A DNA stretch of 64,000 nucleotides from Scytonema hofmannii PCC 7110 (lineage in GTDB: Bacteria; Cyanobacteriota; Cyanobacteriia; Cyanobacteriales; Nostocaceae): the NCBI RefSeq assembly GCF_000346485.2, contig NZ_KQ976356.1:191282-255281 (forward strand), given 5' to 3'. Each line of letters begins with the position of its first letter. Position 1 is the first letter of the stretch. Below are positions 8,215 through 17,484 of this stretch, piece after piece. The notes under the pieces are model-generated. The model ran no database searches. It was not told the origin of the DNA and saw only the letters and a list, made by a program, of their open reading frames with translations. Both the position numbers and the translations under genes were made by a program.

Positions 8215-8691
8215 TTTGAAAAAGGGAGTGAGAAATGTTTCTTTTTTATGTTTAAAAGTTTTTCTGATAATTTCATGTAAAAGAGTAATTTTATTTTTGT
8301 AACCCTTTCGTATTAAGACTCAGAAATCAACAGCAGCGAGGACAATTATCGTATCACCTTATTAAGGTGATTGAGGATTGAAACTGGGGATATAGCCCAA
8401 ATTTGGAGCAGCGCCAGGGAGACGAGTTCTAGCTTTGAGGAAACACTTTCTAGTAACAAGTAGAATTTAATATATCAAAAAACTGGCAACTCCAATTGCC
8501 CAGGTGAAGTATTGGATCGCTTACCAGCACGACTGTGCAAAGCAATGAAGAGTCAGTAAACTTAAGCTATTCTTATAATAGCCAGCAATATAATCACTAT
8601 AGTTGAATATAACATCCATATTTGTGAATACTCTTTATAAAAAAGAGTTGAAGCGCGATCGCATCCCATCACATCTCATTTTGAGCAGAAT
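8215..8691. other. Intergenic region between convergent genes
   Basis: No gene seen. At about 8351-8383 a palindrome TCACCTTATTAAGGTGA is followed by TTGAGGATTGAAAC, which resembles the end of a cyanobacterial CRISPR repeat, but only one copy exists. The rest is AT-rich without a recognisable terminator. Confidence 0.5.
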
Positions 8692-11600
8692 TTACTCATC
8701 CTCCACTGCTCCTAAAGCTTTGAGCGTAGATTTTTCAGATTTTGTCAAACCAGTAATGCCTGTAATATTCATTCCTGCATACGGCTTGTTAATGAAAGTA
8801 TTTAGGCATTGACCTGTATTAGCATTCCAAATCTTGATTGTTTCATCATAGCTACCACTAAATATAAGCGTACCGTCGAAACTGATAGCTACTGACTGTA
8901 CTCGTTGAGTATGACCATGCAAAGTTCTCAAACATTCTCCTGTATTTATGTCCCAAAGTTTTATTGTTCGATCAAAACTACCACTCACTAAAATTTGACC
9001 ATTAGTGCTAATAGCTACTGCCTCTATCCTGCTTATATGCCCTTGTAAAGTTTTAAGACATTGTCCCGTGCTAATATCCCATAATTTTACTGTATTATCA
9101 TCACTACAACTAGCTAGGGTTTTACCGTCAGAACTCATTGCTAATGACCATATAGATTCTTGGTGCCCTTCTAAGGTATTCAAACATATTCCTGTAGAAA
9201 TATTCCATAACTTCACTACTTTGTCATCGCCACCACTAGCTATAGTTGTACCGTCAGGACTAACGGCTACTGACCATAACCAATTGGTATGTCCTTGCAA
9301 GGTTTTGAGACACTCTCCCGTTTCAATGTCCCATAGTTTCACTGTTTTGTCACCACCAACACTGATTAAAATGTTACCACTAAGACTAAAAACTACTGAA
9401 TTGACTCCACCACTATGACCATTGAAAGTTTTTAGGCATTCTCCAGTACAAGCATCCCATAGTTTGATTGTTCGGTCATAACTACCAGTTGCTAGAGTTT
9501 TCCTGTTAGGACTGAAAGCTACTGAATTTACCCTACTTGTGTGTCCAAGTAAATTTTTTAGGCATTCTCCAGTACGTATGTTCCATAGCTTCACTGTTGG
9601 TTCTTCACTACTGCTAGCTAGAGTTGCATCACTGGGACTGATTGCTACTGATCGTATTGCGCCACTATAACCCTGTAAAATCTTTATACATTCTCCAGTC
9701 AGGAGATCCCATTGACGGATTGTTTGGTCGTTGCCTCCACTAATTAAAGTAGTTGCATTAGGATTAATTGCTACTGATCTAACCCAATCAGTGTGTGCTT
9801 GTAAAGTGTTCAAACATTCCCCAGTGCCAATATCCCATAACTTGATGGTTTTATCGTAACTACCACTGATAAGAGTTTTGTTGTTAGAGCTAAAAGCTAT
9901 TGTTCGCACTTCATTAGTGTGTCCCTGTAAGGTTTTTTGGCATTCTCCTGTATGTATACTCCATAATTTTATTGTTGTATCAGCGCTAGAGCTAGCTAGG
10001 GTTGTACCGTCAGAACTAATTGTTACTGAATTTACAGAATCGCTATGGCTCAGCAAGGTTTTTTGACATTCTCCTGTATAAATATTCCAGATTTTAATTG
10101 TCTTGTCTCTGCTACTACTAGCTAGGATTAAACTGTCAGGACTAATTGTAACTGAATGAATTCTACTGGTATGACCTTGCAAGGTTTTAAAGCATTCTCC
10201 AGTATGCATATTCCAAATTTTGATTGTGTGATCGCTACTGCCACTAGCTAGGATTTTACTGTTAGAAGAGATAGTAACAGAATTTACCCGACCTCCGTGC
10301 CCTTGTAAAGTTTTTAGGCATTCTCCAGTGAGGATATTCCATAATTTAATTGTTCGGTCATAACTAGCACTAGCTACGACTTTACCGTTCGGACTAAAGG
10401 CAATTGACCGTATCCAATCTTTATGTCCTTCACAGAGTGCAATTGGTTGACTATCCTCACATCTCCAAATAAGAATCTTACAGCTAGCATCACTTGTAGC
10501 AAACAATTTACCATCAGGACTAAATGTCACTGCGAAAATTGCACCAAAGGCTTTGGGAAAAACAGTATTCGCCAAATTCGCCACTGCAAAATTAACACCG
10601 CGCAGACTAGCATCGGAAAAATTAGCCCCGATAATCACAGCACGCGAGAGATCTTTGTTGTCTAGTGCCTTCTTGTCAATTTTCACTAGTAACGTTGCTG
10701 CATTCCCCCCAACATAACCTACCTCCAATTCACTTTTCCTTCGCGTTGCCTCAATAACTTTAACCAGCGACTCGTTATTATCCAACATTGGCACGAGCAG
10801 ATCCATTACAGCTTTCGTCAGTTGCGATCGCCCAACGGTTTCCCTCAACTTCTCTAATGGCTCACGTATAAACCCTTTTAATAGCGCAAGGCTGTTGCCG
10901 CCGCTAAGCGCGACCGCATCACGAGGAGCAAAGTAACCAGACCAGGTATAGTCAATTGGTGCTGCACTGTTATTCAAACGCGATCGCGATCTTGCCAACT
11001 CAGTAAAATCTTCAGCTAATGCTCCCAATTCTGCGGCAAACTTATAAGCAACAAAGAACTCTAATAAGGAACGATGGGCAGGAGTATAGTCGCCATCCGC
11101 GTCCCGAATCAGCATTGTTTGCCCCATCATGTCATAGTGCCAGTGGTCTAAATCTTTCTCTTCTTGCACCACAGAACCAAAGAGACGACGAATGCGGTCT
11201 GGGAACAACCGATAGTTCAAACTCATGTGGTCGGTTGAGAGCATCTCCCAGGATAGTTCGCATAAGAAGTAAAGTTTGTCTGCTAAATTCGTAAAGGTGC
11301 GCTCTGCTTTAATATCCCGTTCCATCTTATGACGCACGGCATATAAGTAAACCCGCGATATATCCACAGGTAACCCGGCTTCAATGTCCGGTAGTGCTTC
11401 TAGAATTAACTCAGTCATCACCGGGCGACGTGCTAAATCCAACAGTTGAGGATTGCCCATCACACTTTCTACTGTAGTAGAGGAAGCTTGAAACGATAGG
11501 ACAAGTCTTATTTGGTCGTCGTTAAACTTCTCCAGTTCCAAGACTTCAAACTGTGGTGTTTCTCCTGTTAAATTAGCAGTTGATGCTTGAAGTTCGGCAT

Positions 11601-13140
11601 TAAGCAGTGCTCTCCCTTCCTTCGCTTCTGGAAAATGTTCGGTGCGACAGGTGAGGATGACCTTAGAACCAGGAACGACCACTTTCGCCAACTCCCAGAA
11701 GTTGTTAATCATCTCCTGGCGGTCAACACGAGCTGCCATCTCATCAAAGCCATCAAAAATCAACAGCAGTTTGCCCATGCGGTTGAGTTGGTCAAAAACG
11801 TCACTATTTAAGCGAATATTGTGTTGGGTGAAAAAGAAACCAGCCAGCACGTTTTCAACATTGAGTGCTTTAGCAAAATCCCGGAGGGTAATGACTAACG
11901 GGAGGCGGGGACGTTCCACGCCGCGTTTTTGAGCATCCCGGTATCGTTGTAATGCCACCCAAGCGTAATGAAAAGCAAACCAAGTCTTTCCCGTGCCAAA
12001 TTCTCCCAAAACTGAGATATGTTCTTTAGCTGGATCGTCCAACCAAAGGTCGATGTAGCCATCAATCCAGCCATCTTCCTCATCGTAACGACTTACAGCT
12101 ATTTGGCGTTTAGTTACAGAGTCAATTTCTTCTTTGGTGCAAGCAAGGGGGACATACTTAGTATCAATGCCCCGACGTTTTACCTCAGTTTCCAACCAGT
12201 TCAGGTAACCGCTAAAATCAGCATCTTGGTCTAAGAGTTCGTCAAAGGTGTAGCAAAAAACTTTGCTGTAATCCTCATTTTTAACTTGTTCCCGTGCAGC
12301 GCGTGAAATTCGACGCGCTGAAACGAGCCATCCTTCATCCGTCCGTTGCTTTTGTATTTCTTCACGCAAAGCTGCAACGTCCTTAACTCCTGCTTCACCC
12401 TCTATGCCACGTACTAAAATGCGATCGTATCCCCGCCTTCCCTGAATGTTAATAATCCACTCAAAATATTCTGCCCAAACTTCATGTTTCTCGAAACGAT
12501 AGCCCAGGGTTTCAAACCAACCGCGCATTTGTTGGGCAAGTGCAACAGCCTTACAGTTGTTTTCAACTGCAGTACTAGCAGTTGGCAGTGCTGGGTAATT
12601 TTGGGAAGCCAACCTTGCCATCTCGGTACGAATTCCTTCGAGAGTTGGCAGCCTGTCTAATTGTTCGGTAATAGCTGCGATTTTTTTGTGCAAAGAACCA
12701 ATTTGCTGGCTCATCAGTGCATCTCCTGGGGTGCGGCTACGCTTGGCAACTTCAATAAAGACAGTGGCAAATGCTGCTACTTCGCGTCTAATATCAAGCC
12801 CCAGGGTTTTGATTTCATCCCCCAAAGCATAAGCACCTACAAATGTATCGACTTCAGATAGGAGGATTGAGGGGTTATTGTGGTCTAAGGCTTTGCGAAA
12901 GGCAAGTTTTATTTGTTCGTGGCGGAAAAGTTCGAGAAAGGGTTTTGGTTTGCCTACACCATACTCTACCAGGGCGTAGGCGTAAACCCCACTAAAATCC
13001 GCAGGCGGGTGTTCGGGAGCAAGGTTAAATTGTTTTAGTAATTTGATAACAGTTTCATTGCGCTGCAACTTATCTTTAATCAATGGACTGGCGATGCCAG
13101 AAATCGCATTAATAATAGCGTCAAGGTTAAGTGGTATCAC
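8692..13140 (-). CDS. NACHT STAND ATPase with 14 WD40 repeats
   Basis: 1482 residues from a GTG. Residues ~1-170 are helical. Residues ~195-330 (YDRILVRGIEGEAGVKDV, EGWLVSARRISRAAREQ) resemble a degenerate restriction-endonuclease-like module. A NACHT ATPase follows, with Walker A LGEFGTGKTWF (~376) and Walker B LLLIFDGFDEM (~453). Next come helical ARC2-like repeats, a short pentapeptide-like stretch (ANFSDASLRGVNFAVANL, ~835-855) and 14 WD40 units (~860-1445), enough for two seven-bladed propellers. The C-terminal GMNITGITGLTKSEKSTLKALGAVE is typical of cyanobacterial NACHT-WD40 proteins. STAND proteins oligomerise on ligand sensing, and the propellers are the likely sensor. No effector enzyme is obvious apart from the N-terminal region. 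It converges with the CHAT-S1-FHA gene. Confidence 0.9.
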   Translation of the reverse strand: MIPLNLDAIINAISGIASPLIKDKLQRNETVIKLLKQFNLAPEHPPADFSGVYAYALVEYGVGKPKPFLELFRHEQIKLAFRKALDHNNPSILLSEVDTFVGAYALGDEIKTLGLDIRREVAAFATVFIEVAKRSRTPGDALMSQQIGSLHKKIAAITEQLDRLPTLEGIRTEMARLASQNYPALPTASTAVENNCKAVALAQQMRGWFETLGYRFEKHEVWAEYFEWIINIQGRRGYDRILVRGIEGEAGVKDVAALREEIQKQRTDEGWLVSARRISRAAREQVKNEDYSKVFCYTFDELLDQDADFSGYLNWLETEVKRRGIDTKYVPLACTKEEIDSVTKRQIAVSRYDEEDGWIDGYIDLWLDDPAKEHISVLGEFGTGKTWFAFHYAWVALQRYRDAQKRGVERPRLPLVITLRDFAKALNVENVLAGFFFTQHNIRLNSDVFDQLNRMGKLLLIFDGFDEMAARVDRQEMINNFWELAKVVVPGSKVILTCRTEHFPEAKEGRALLNAELQASTANLTGETPQFEVLELEKFNDDQIRLVLSFQASSTTVESVMGNPQLLDLARRPVMTELILEALPDIEAGLPVDISRVYLYAVRHKMERDIKAERTFTNLADKLYFLCELSWEMLSTDHMSLNYRLFPDRIRRLFGSVVQEEKDLDHWHYDMMGQTMLIRDADGDYTPAHRSLLEFFVAYKFAAELGALAEDFTELARSRSRLNNSAAPIDYTWSGYFAPRDAVALSGGNSLALLKGFIREPLEKLRETVGRSQLTKAVMDLLVPMLDNNESLVKVIEATRRKSELEVGYVGGNAATLLVKIDKKALDNKDLSRAVIIGANFSDASLRGVNFAVANLANTVFPKAFGAIFAVTFSPDGKLFATSDASCKILIWRCEDSQPIALCEGHKDWIRSIAFSPNGKVVASASYDRTIKLWNILTGECLKTLQGHGGRVNSVTISSNSKILASGSSDHTIKIWNMHTGECFKTLQGHTSRIHSVTISPDSLILASSSRDKTIKIWNIYTGECQKTLLSHSDSVNSVTISSDGTTLASSSADTTIKLWSIHTGECQKTLQGHTNEVRTIAFSSNNKTLISGSYDKTIKLWDIGTGECLNTLQAHTDWVRSVAINPNATTLISGGNDQTIRQWDLLTGECIKILQGYSGAIRSVAISPSDATLASSSEEPTVKLWNIRTGECLKNLLGHTSRVNSVAFSPNRKTLATGSYDRTIKLWDACTGECLKTFNGHSGGVNSVVFSLSGNILISVGGDKTVKLWDIETGECLKTLQGHTNWLWSVAVSPDGTTIASGGDDKVVKLWNISTGICLNTLEGHQESIWSLAMSSDGKTLASCSDDNTVKLWDISTGQCLKTLQGHISRIEAVAISTNGQILVSGSFDRTIKLWDINTGECLRTLHGHTQRVQSVAISFDGTLIFSGSYDETIKIWNANTGQCLNTFINKPYAGMNITGITGLTKSEKSTLKALGAVEDE

Positions 13141-13560
13141 AGAAATGTCCCGCTCGTTTCTCTAATCTACGTCTTTCCCGGTCAATTTAATGTAAAAAAA
13201 GCTTAAGATATAGGCTGCATTGTACGGGTCACAAGTTGAATTTCTCAGTAACTACATTGCTGTCTGGTATTATTCCGGATTCTGCTTGGAAATTCCGACT
13301 ACAGTCATTCTGTTAAGTAACTTTAATACGTATCTTCTAGAGCGATAAGCCGCAAGATGAGGCAATAAGAGCAAATATTTCAGTGCAATGACTGTCCGAG
13401 CGCACCATGGCGGGCGATAAAGAAAGAATCCAAAAGTGGGTTTTGATATTTATGCGATCGCCCAGATAAAAAACCCAATAAACACTTTCACACTACAGTA
13501 CTCTGCTTTTTAATTAATGGTGTTGCTGAAGGCATAGCCGCGAGAATTGGATATAAACCA
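13141..13560. other. Intergenic region, no gene seen
   Basis: Holds the presumed promoter of the NACHT-WD40 gene and isolated HIP1-like GCGATCGC sites (around 13454). Nothing else was recognised. Confidence 0.5.
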
Positions 13561-13950
13561 TTAAGCTAAATATTGTTCTGCTTTTAATTTAAGTTTATCG
13601 CCCTCCAGTATCAATTGGTCAATGTAGTCTTTAATATCCATATAAGGTTGTCTCGCATTAATTTTATCTGATTGAATTCCTCTCCTTGTGCTTTGTCTCA
13701 CTTGACCAGCTAACTTGCGTTTACCAAATAAATCTAGTCCTACTGAGATAATACTATCAGGAGTAGTTTGCGTGGCTTGTTGATTAATTTCTTTAATAGC
13801 TAAGTTTATCTCTTTTTTAATAGCTCTCAATTGCTTTTGAAGTCAGTTGATATTTTTCACCTGTAATTTCACGGATTTAGGATTATCTAGGGTTAAAGTC
13901 ATTTGTTGCTTTAGCTGGTAAATTTGCAATTGAGTTTCTTGTAAATTCAT
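13561..13950 (-). pseudogene. Small coiled-coil protein interrupted by a nonsense codon
   Basis: From the ATG at 13950 the frame reads MNLQETQLQIYQLKQQ and SVKLQVKNIN, then TGA (13843-13845). It continues in the same frame as LQKQLRAIKKEINLAIKEINQQ and ends ...LKLKAEQYLA at 13561. Together this is one ~129-residue helical protein with a long K/E/Q-rich segment. The single TGA is the only defect. The downstream part could restart at an internal codon (89 aa). Family not recognised. It belongs to a run of broken genes up to 14.4 kb. Confidence 0.6.
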
Positions 13951-13966
13951 AATGATTGACCTTTTT

Positions 13967-14083
13967 TTATAGATTAGCTACTTCCTTTAAGTCTTTTATT
14001 AACTGATATTCTTCAGGGCTAACAAATATATTTAAATATTTGTGCTGACTAACAATTAATTCACAAACTTGAGGTTCTATATA
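13967..14083 (-). pseudogene. Remnant of a small gene without start codon
   Basis: The minus frame reads EPQVCELIVSQHKYLNIF and VSPEEYQLIKDLKEVANL-stop, directly upstream of the preceding pseudogene. An in-frame TAA and no ATG lie before it. The sequence is protein-like but too short to identify. Confidence 0.35.
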
Positions 14084-14193
14084 TTACATAAATAACTCTA
14101 CTTATTTAATCATCTTCTAAATCGTCAGATTCCAAATCTTCGGGCAGCATGGTACTGTAAGATTTTTTGTATTCTTGCTTATAGTTTTGGTTC

Positions 14194-14229
14194 TTCAGTA
14201 CTTGTTATGCTAAACTAACAAGTACTGAA
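14194..14229. repeat. 14-bp perfect inverted repeat, 8-nt spacer
   Basis: Arms TTCAGTACTTGTTA and TAACAAGTACTGAA flank TGCTAAAC. The hairpin lies between two gene remnants and has no adjacent T-run. Confidence 0.75.
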
Positions 14230-14237
14230 TCAAAGCA

Positions 14238-14430
14238 CTACCCAACTCCAAACTCCCTCTCCAAAAGACTCAACAGCTTTTCTTCCAATGGCGTCAGGTA
14301 AGGGCGCTTAATTTCCCCCAATTATTCTAAGATATGAAGTGCTGCATCTTCCAAATTCCCTTGGTCTCGTAACCTGGATATGCGATCGCACAATTCCTTC
14401 ATCTGTTCGCAATAGTCATCTGAAAAGCAG
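14238..14430 (-). pseudogene. Gene remnant with an in-frame ochre codon
   Basis: The minus frame reads DDYCEQMKELCDRISRLRD, then GNLEDAALHILE, TAA, LGEIKRPYLTPLEEKLL and LLEREFGVG-stop. The helical, charged sequence on both sides of the TAA indicates a former gene of at least 64 codons. Not identified. Confidence 0.45.
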
Positions 14431-14448
14431 TAAGAAGAAAAAGAAAAA

Positions 14449-15069
14449 ATGAACTCAAGCAATCCTATAGAACAAGAGCTAATTCGTTGTCACAATGTTA
14501 TCTTCAGTCATCCTCATGAGCCTAAAGCCTACGTACATAGGGGCATGGTTCATTTCAAGTTAGCTAACATTAATGAATCCATCGCTGACTTTGATGCAGC
14601 TGAAAAACTAGACCCACGCTTAACACCCTACCTATGGCAACGAGGATTGTCGTACTACTATGCCGAGCGATTTGCTCTTGGGGCAAAACAATTTGAAATA
14701 GACTTAACCATTAACTCTCAAGATGTGGAAGAAACAGTTTGGCGCTATCTTTGCATTGCTCGCCTTTACAGTCCCGCTCAAGCACAACAGTCTTTGTTAG
14801 AAGTCAGAAACGATCCTCGGCAAGTCATGCGGCGGGTTTACGATCTATATGCTGGTAATTGCTCTGTTGATGATGTTGTACTGGCTGCTGGCTCTTCAAA
14901 CGATAAGCGTGAATCGTTCTATAGCTATCTTTATCTTGGGTTGTATTTTGAAGTGGAGAGTCAACTAGAACTAGCACGGCAATACATGACTCAAGCAGTC
15001 AGTCATCAAATTGACGATTATATGTGGCACTTAGCTACCGTACACCAAAAGTTACGCGGATGGGATTAA
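14449..15069 (+). CDS. Tetratricopeptide-repeat protein
   Basis: 206 residues from an ATG preceded by AGAAGAAAAAGAAA. The first ~70 residues hold two TPR-like units (PKAYVHRGMVHFKLANINES with IADFDAAEKLDP, then LWQRGLSYYYAERFALG with FEIDLTINS). The remainder (YLCIARLYSPAQAQQSLLEV, SYLYLGLYFEVESQLELAR) continues the helical-hairpin pattern. There is no signal peptide. TPR proteins are protein-binding scaffolds; the partner is unknown. It resembles short TPR proteins found in many cyanobacteria and plants. A terminator follows at 15227. Confidence 0.85.
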   Translation: MNSSNPIEQELIRCHNVIFSHPHEPKAYVHRGMVHFKLANINESIADFDAAEKLDPRLTPYLWQRGLSYYYAERFALGAKQFEIDLTINSQDVEETVWRYLCIARLYSPAQAQQSLLEVRNDPRQVMRRVYDLYAGNCSVDDVVLAAGSSNDKRESFYSYLYLGLYFEVESQLELARQYMTQAVSHQIDDYMWHLATVHQKLRGWD

Positions 15070-15226
15070 TTGTTACATGAACGAGAGCCAATCCATCAGC
15101 TTGATGATAAGAAGTGCATAACGCGGATACTCAAAGCAAATTCGTTCTCAAGTTTTACTCCTTTGGGAGAACAGATAAATTTGGAAAAATTCCTAGAATG
15201 CAATTACCAAGCAATAACTTTTCCAT

Positions 15227-15257
15227 CTCCTAGTTTGGGACTAACTAGGAGTTTTTT
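15227..15257 (+). terminator. Rho-independent terminator after the TPR gene
   Basis: Stem CTCCTAGT/ACTAGGAG with a 9-nt loop, followed by TTTTTTAATTTG. It lies about 160 bp after the TPR stop codon, with no convincing gene between. Confidence 0.8.
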
Positions 15258-15413
15258 AATTTGTTTTAAGAGCTATCTATGTCTTAAGAAATAAACCAAA
15301 TTAACTCATACTTAAGACCTATGAATAATTAGTTCTGATGGCAGATTGTTCAGGCGAGTTTGAATTGTTATTCTGTCATTGTCAGATGAAAAAGTTTATC
15401 CCCTAACAGAACA

Positions 15414-15683
15414 ATGAACATTATTGCTTGGATTGTTTTAGGTTTGATTGCTGGTGCTATAGCTAAAGCTATTTACCCCGGACACCAAGGTGGTGGAATT
15501 TTGGGAACAATCTTGTTAGGAATTATCGGTGCTTTTGTCGGTGGTAGCTTGGGCGTATTCTTTAGCACGGGACAGTTTAGTTTGGCCGCTTCTGCCCTCA
15601 GTATTCCCGGTATCGCGTTAGCAGTTGTTGGTGCGCTTGTCGCTATTTTTGTATGGAATTTAGTCACCCGTCGTGCAGTGTAA
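15414..15683 (+). CDS. GlsB/YeaQ/YmgE family small membrane protein
   Basis: 89 residues with three hydrophobic segments: IIAWIVLGLIAGAIAKAI, GTILLGIIGAFVGGSLGVFF and IPGIALAVVGALVAIFVWNL. The GLIAG..A..I.PG..GGG...T..LGI.GA..GG pattern is the signature of the transglycosylase-associated/GlsB family, small inner-membrane proteins induced by stress (YmgE and YeaQ in enteric bacteria). The molecular function is unknown. It is monocistronic with a terminator downstream. Confidence 0.92.
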   Translation: MNIIAWIVLGLIAGAIAKAIYPGHQGGGILGTILLGIIGAFVGGSLGVFFSTGQFSLAASALSIPGIALAVVGALVAIFVWNLVTRRAV

Positions 15684-15754
15684 TCCATTAAAGCACGCTC
15701 AATTTCTAGTAAACATCACCGGAGCCAATTTTGATATATTATCCGGTGAATTTA

Positions 15755-15798
15755 ATAAAAAAATGGCGCTACTCTCAAGTTAGGGTAGCGCTATTATT
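15755..15798 (+). terminator. Hairpin terminator downstream of the GlsB-like gene
   Basis: Stem GCGCTAC/GTAGCGC (15766-15772 and 15785-15791) followed by TATTATTATTG and preceded by an A-run. It could work in both directions. Confidence 0.6.
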
Positions 15799-15997
15799 AT
15801 TGACTATCGCTTTGAGAAAAGGAAGTGCGATATTTCTCAGAACCAAATGGCGATAAGCCTCTGGCTTAACGGAGTACAGCTGTATCGCTGTTCTACATTG
15901 AACTTCAACTAAAGAATCGCATATAATACAATACGGTTCAGTTAAGCCTCAAAGCGTTATAAACTAGGTGTTGTTTCCGAAAATGGAAATCAAGTAA

Positions 15998-16189
15998 GTG
16001 GTGATTCTGCCCCTGTATATGCAACACTATGTCATGCTAACACGCAATCTATTTTATACGGGATTGACGCGGGCGAAGAAGTTAGCAATTGTTATTGGTT
16101 CTAAAAAAGCCATAGGTTTGGCTTTGCGCTCTACTGAAAAGCAACAGCGCTATACTCAGTTGCAGCAACGGTTGGTGCGGGCGTTTTAG
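15998..16189 (+). pseudogene. C-terminal fragment of a RecD-like DNA helicase
   Basis: 63 codons reading LPLYMQHYVMLTRNLFYTGL, TRAKKLAIVIGSKKAIG. This is helicase motif V/VI of the UvrD_C_2 domain (YTGLTRAKK; Arg finger in TRA) at the C-terminus of RecD2-type ATP-dependent helicases. An in-frame TAA lies just before the GTG at 15998, so the ~650 residues that should precede it are gone. No function is expected. Confidence 0.7.
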
Positions 16190-16313
16190 TTGTGGGGTGC
16201 ATCTTTGTCGCAACAGCTAAGCGATCGCTCTTTGTGAGCTTGGCTCAATTTCTGGTTAATAGAGTCCCGAGTTGCGGTAAAAGTAATAGGAAAGATATTG
16301 AGGTTGTTGATTA

Positions 16314-16946
16314 ATGTCATTTCTAAATGACTGGTTGACAGTTTTTGTGATTGGACTTGCTGCAGTGATAAGTCCAGGTCCGGATTTTGCGTTGACACTC
16401 CGCAACAGCTTGTTTTATTCCAGGCAAACAGGTATCTACACTGCTATGGGTGTCACTGCCGGACACGTCGTTCATGCCACTTATTGTCTAGTTGGCATTG
16501 GCGCTATTATTTCGCGGTCAATTCTGTTATTTAATACCCTAAAGTGGGTAGGTGCTGCTTACCTCATTTATATCGGGTTAAAATCGCTACGAGCTAAAAA
16601 ACATTCCTACTCGGTTGATAGCAAACAAAGATCGAAAGATATCAGTCGCTGGATGGCGTTTCGGATTGGTTTATTAGGAGACTTGCTCAATCCCAAAGCT
16701 ACCTTATTTTTCCTAGCACTGTTTACTCAAATTATCCACCCAGCAACACCTTTAGTTACACAAGCATTTTATGGTGCAACCATTGTTACTATAGCGCTGG
16801 TTTGGTACAATCTTGTCGCTTTGCTCATTTCACAACGGATAGTCAAAAACACTCTTGAGTCTATTTCTCACTGGTTAGAACGTGTCGCAGGTGCAGTCTT
16901 GATTGCTTTAGGCTTGCGATTGGCTTTTGCTAGAGCACGTGATTAA
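16314..16946 (+). CDS. LysE family amino-acid exporter (RhtB-like)
   Basis: 210 residues with about six membrane segments. The N-terminal VISPGPDFALTLRNSL is the conserved LysE/RhtB signature (G-P-D near residue 20). ALYFLLTHV-type motifs follow as VGAAYLIYIGLKSLR, then FRIGLLGDLLNPKATLFFLALF, the second family signature (N-P-K). These inner-membrane proteins export amino acids such as lysine, threonine or homoserine. The substrate is not predictable. It looks intact and monocistronic; a weak GAGCG...CGCTC hairpin follows near 16971. Confidence 0.92.
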   Translation: MSFLNDWLTVFVIGLAAVISPGPDFALTLRNSLFYSRQTGIYTAMGVTAGHVVHATYCLVGIGAIISRSILLFNTLKWVGAAYLIYIGLKSLRAKKHSYSVDSKQRSKDISRWMAFRIGLLGDLLNPKATLFFLALFTQIIHPATPLVTQAFYGATIVTIALVWYNLVALLISQRIVKNTLESISHWLERVAGAVLIALGLRLAFARARD

Positions 16947-17106
16947 GCGATCGCGCAGCGCAAGCTGAAAGAGCGCTTATCGCTCCTAATTTATTATTTT
17001 CTTACAAGTCAACGTATCTCCATATAAGTGAGATACCCCGTTACTCAAGAGAGGTAAAAGCTGCGATAAGCCAACTGACTGCGGGCACCCATTTTATGAC
17101 ATTTCT

Positions 17107-17398
17107 CTATGAAGCTGGGCAAGATGCATTTTTGTAGGTGGGATTGTCAGGTGTCGCGGTAGCTGCTAGGGCAACTAAGACAATGTCGCCATTGCCATCC
17201 ATCACCCAGCTTTGAGCTTCCACAATTTGAGTTGGGGAATTTGGAGTGGTAGTCTTGTTTTCTCCCAAACTTGTCCTATCCCCACCTCCAATTCTCCCAA
17301 CCTCAGATGGAGGTGTCACCCAAGTTGCAAGTACTGAATCACCCGTCAACGGTTCTGTGGGAGATGGTGGTAGACCTCCACGTCCTGTGGCAGTAAAT
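17107..17398 (-). pseudogene. C-terminal remnant of a filamentous-haemagglutinin-type exoprotein
   Basis: The minus frame reads GRGGLPPSPTEPLTGDSV, then IVEAQSWVMDGNGDIVLVA and ends CPAS-stop at 17107. The TATGRGGLPP.P.EPL..D and EAQ.WV.D..G...L motifs mark the C-terminus of cyanobacterial two-partner-secretion exoproteins. The normal protein has 800 or more residues with a TPS signal domain, all missing here. It is the relic of a lost adhesin gene. Confidence 0.72.
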
Positions 17399-17484
17399 GA
17401 ACCTTTACATTAAGAATTACGAATTCTTCGGTCACCCCCCTCTCTTGATAAACTCTGTACTATGGTGTAGATGCAAGTACAGAT

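Noticed and set aside
8351..8383. CRISPR array
   Set aside because: Only one repeat-like unit, no spacers and no cas genes; kept only as a low-interest observation.
9005..10665. Several plus-strand open frames inside the NACHT-WD40 gene
   Set aside because: They mirror the repeated WD40 coding sequence on the opposite strand and have Ser/Cys-rich low-complexity translations.
15070..15294. Open frame of 74 codons directly after the TPR gene
   Set aside because: TTG start without ribosome site, and a terminator hairpin lies inside it.
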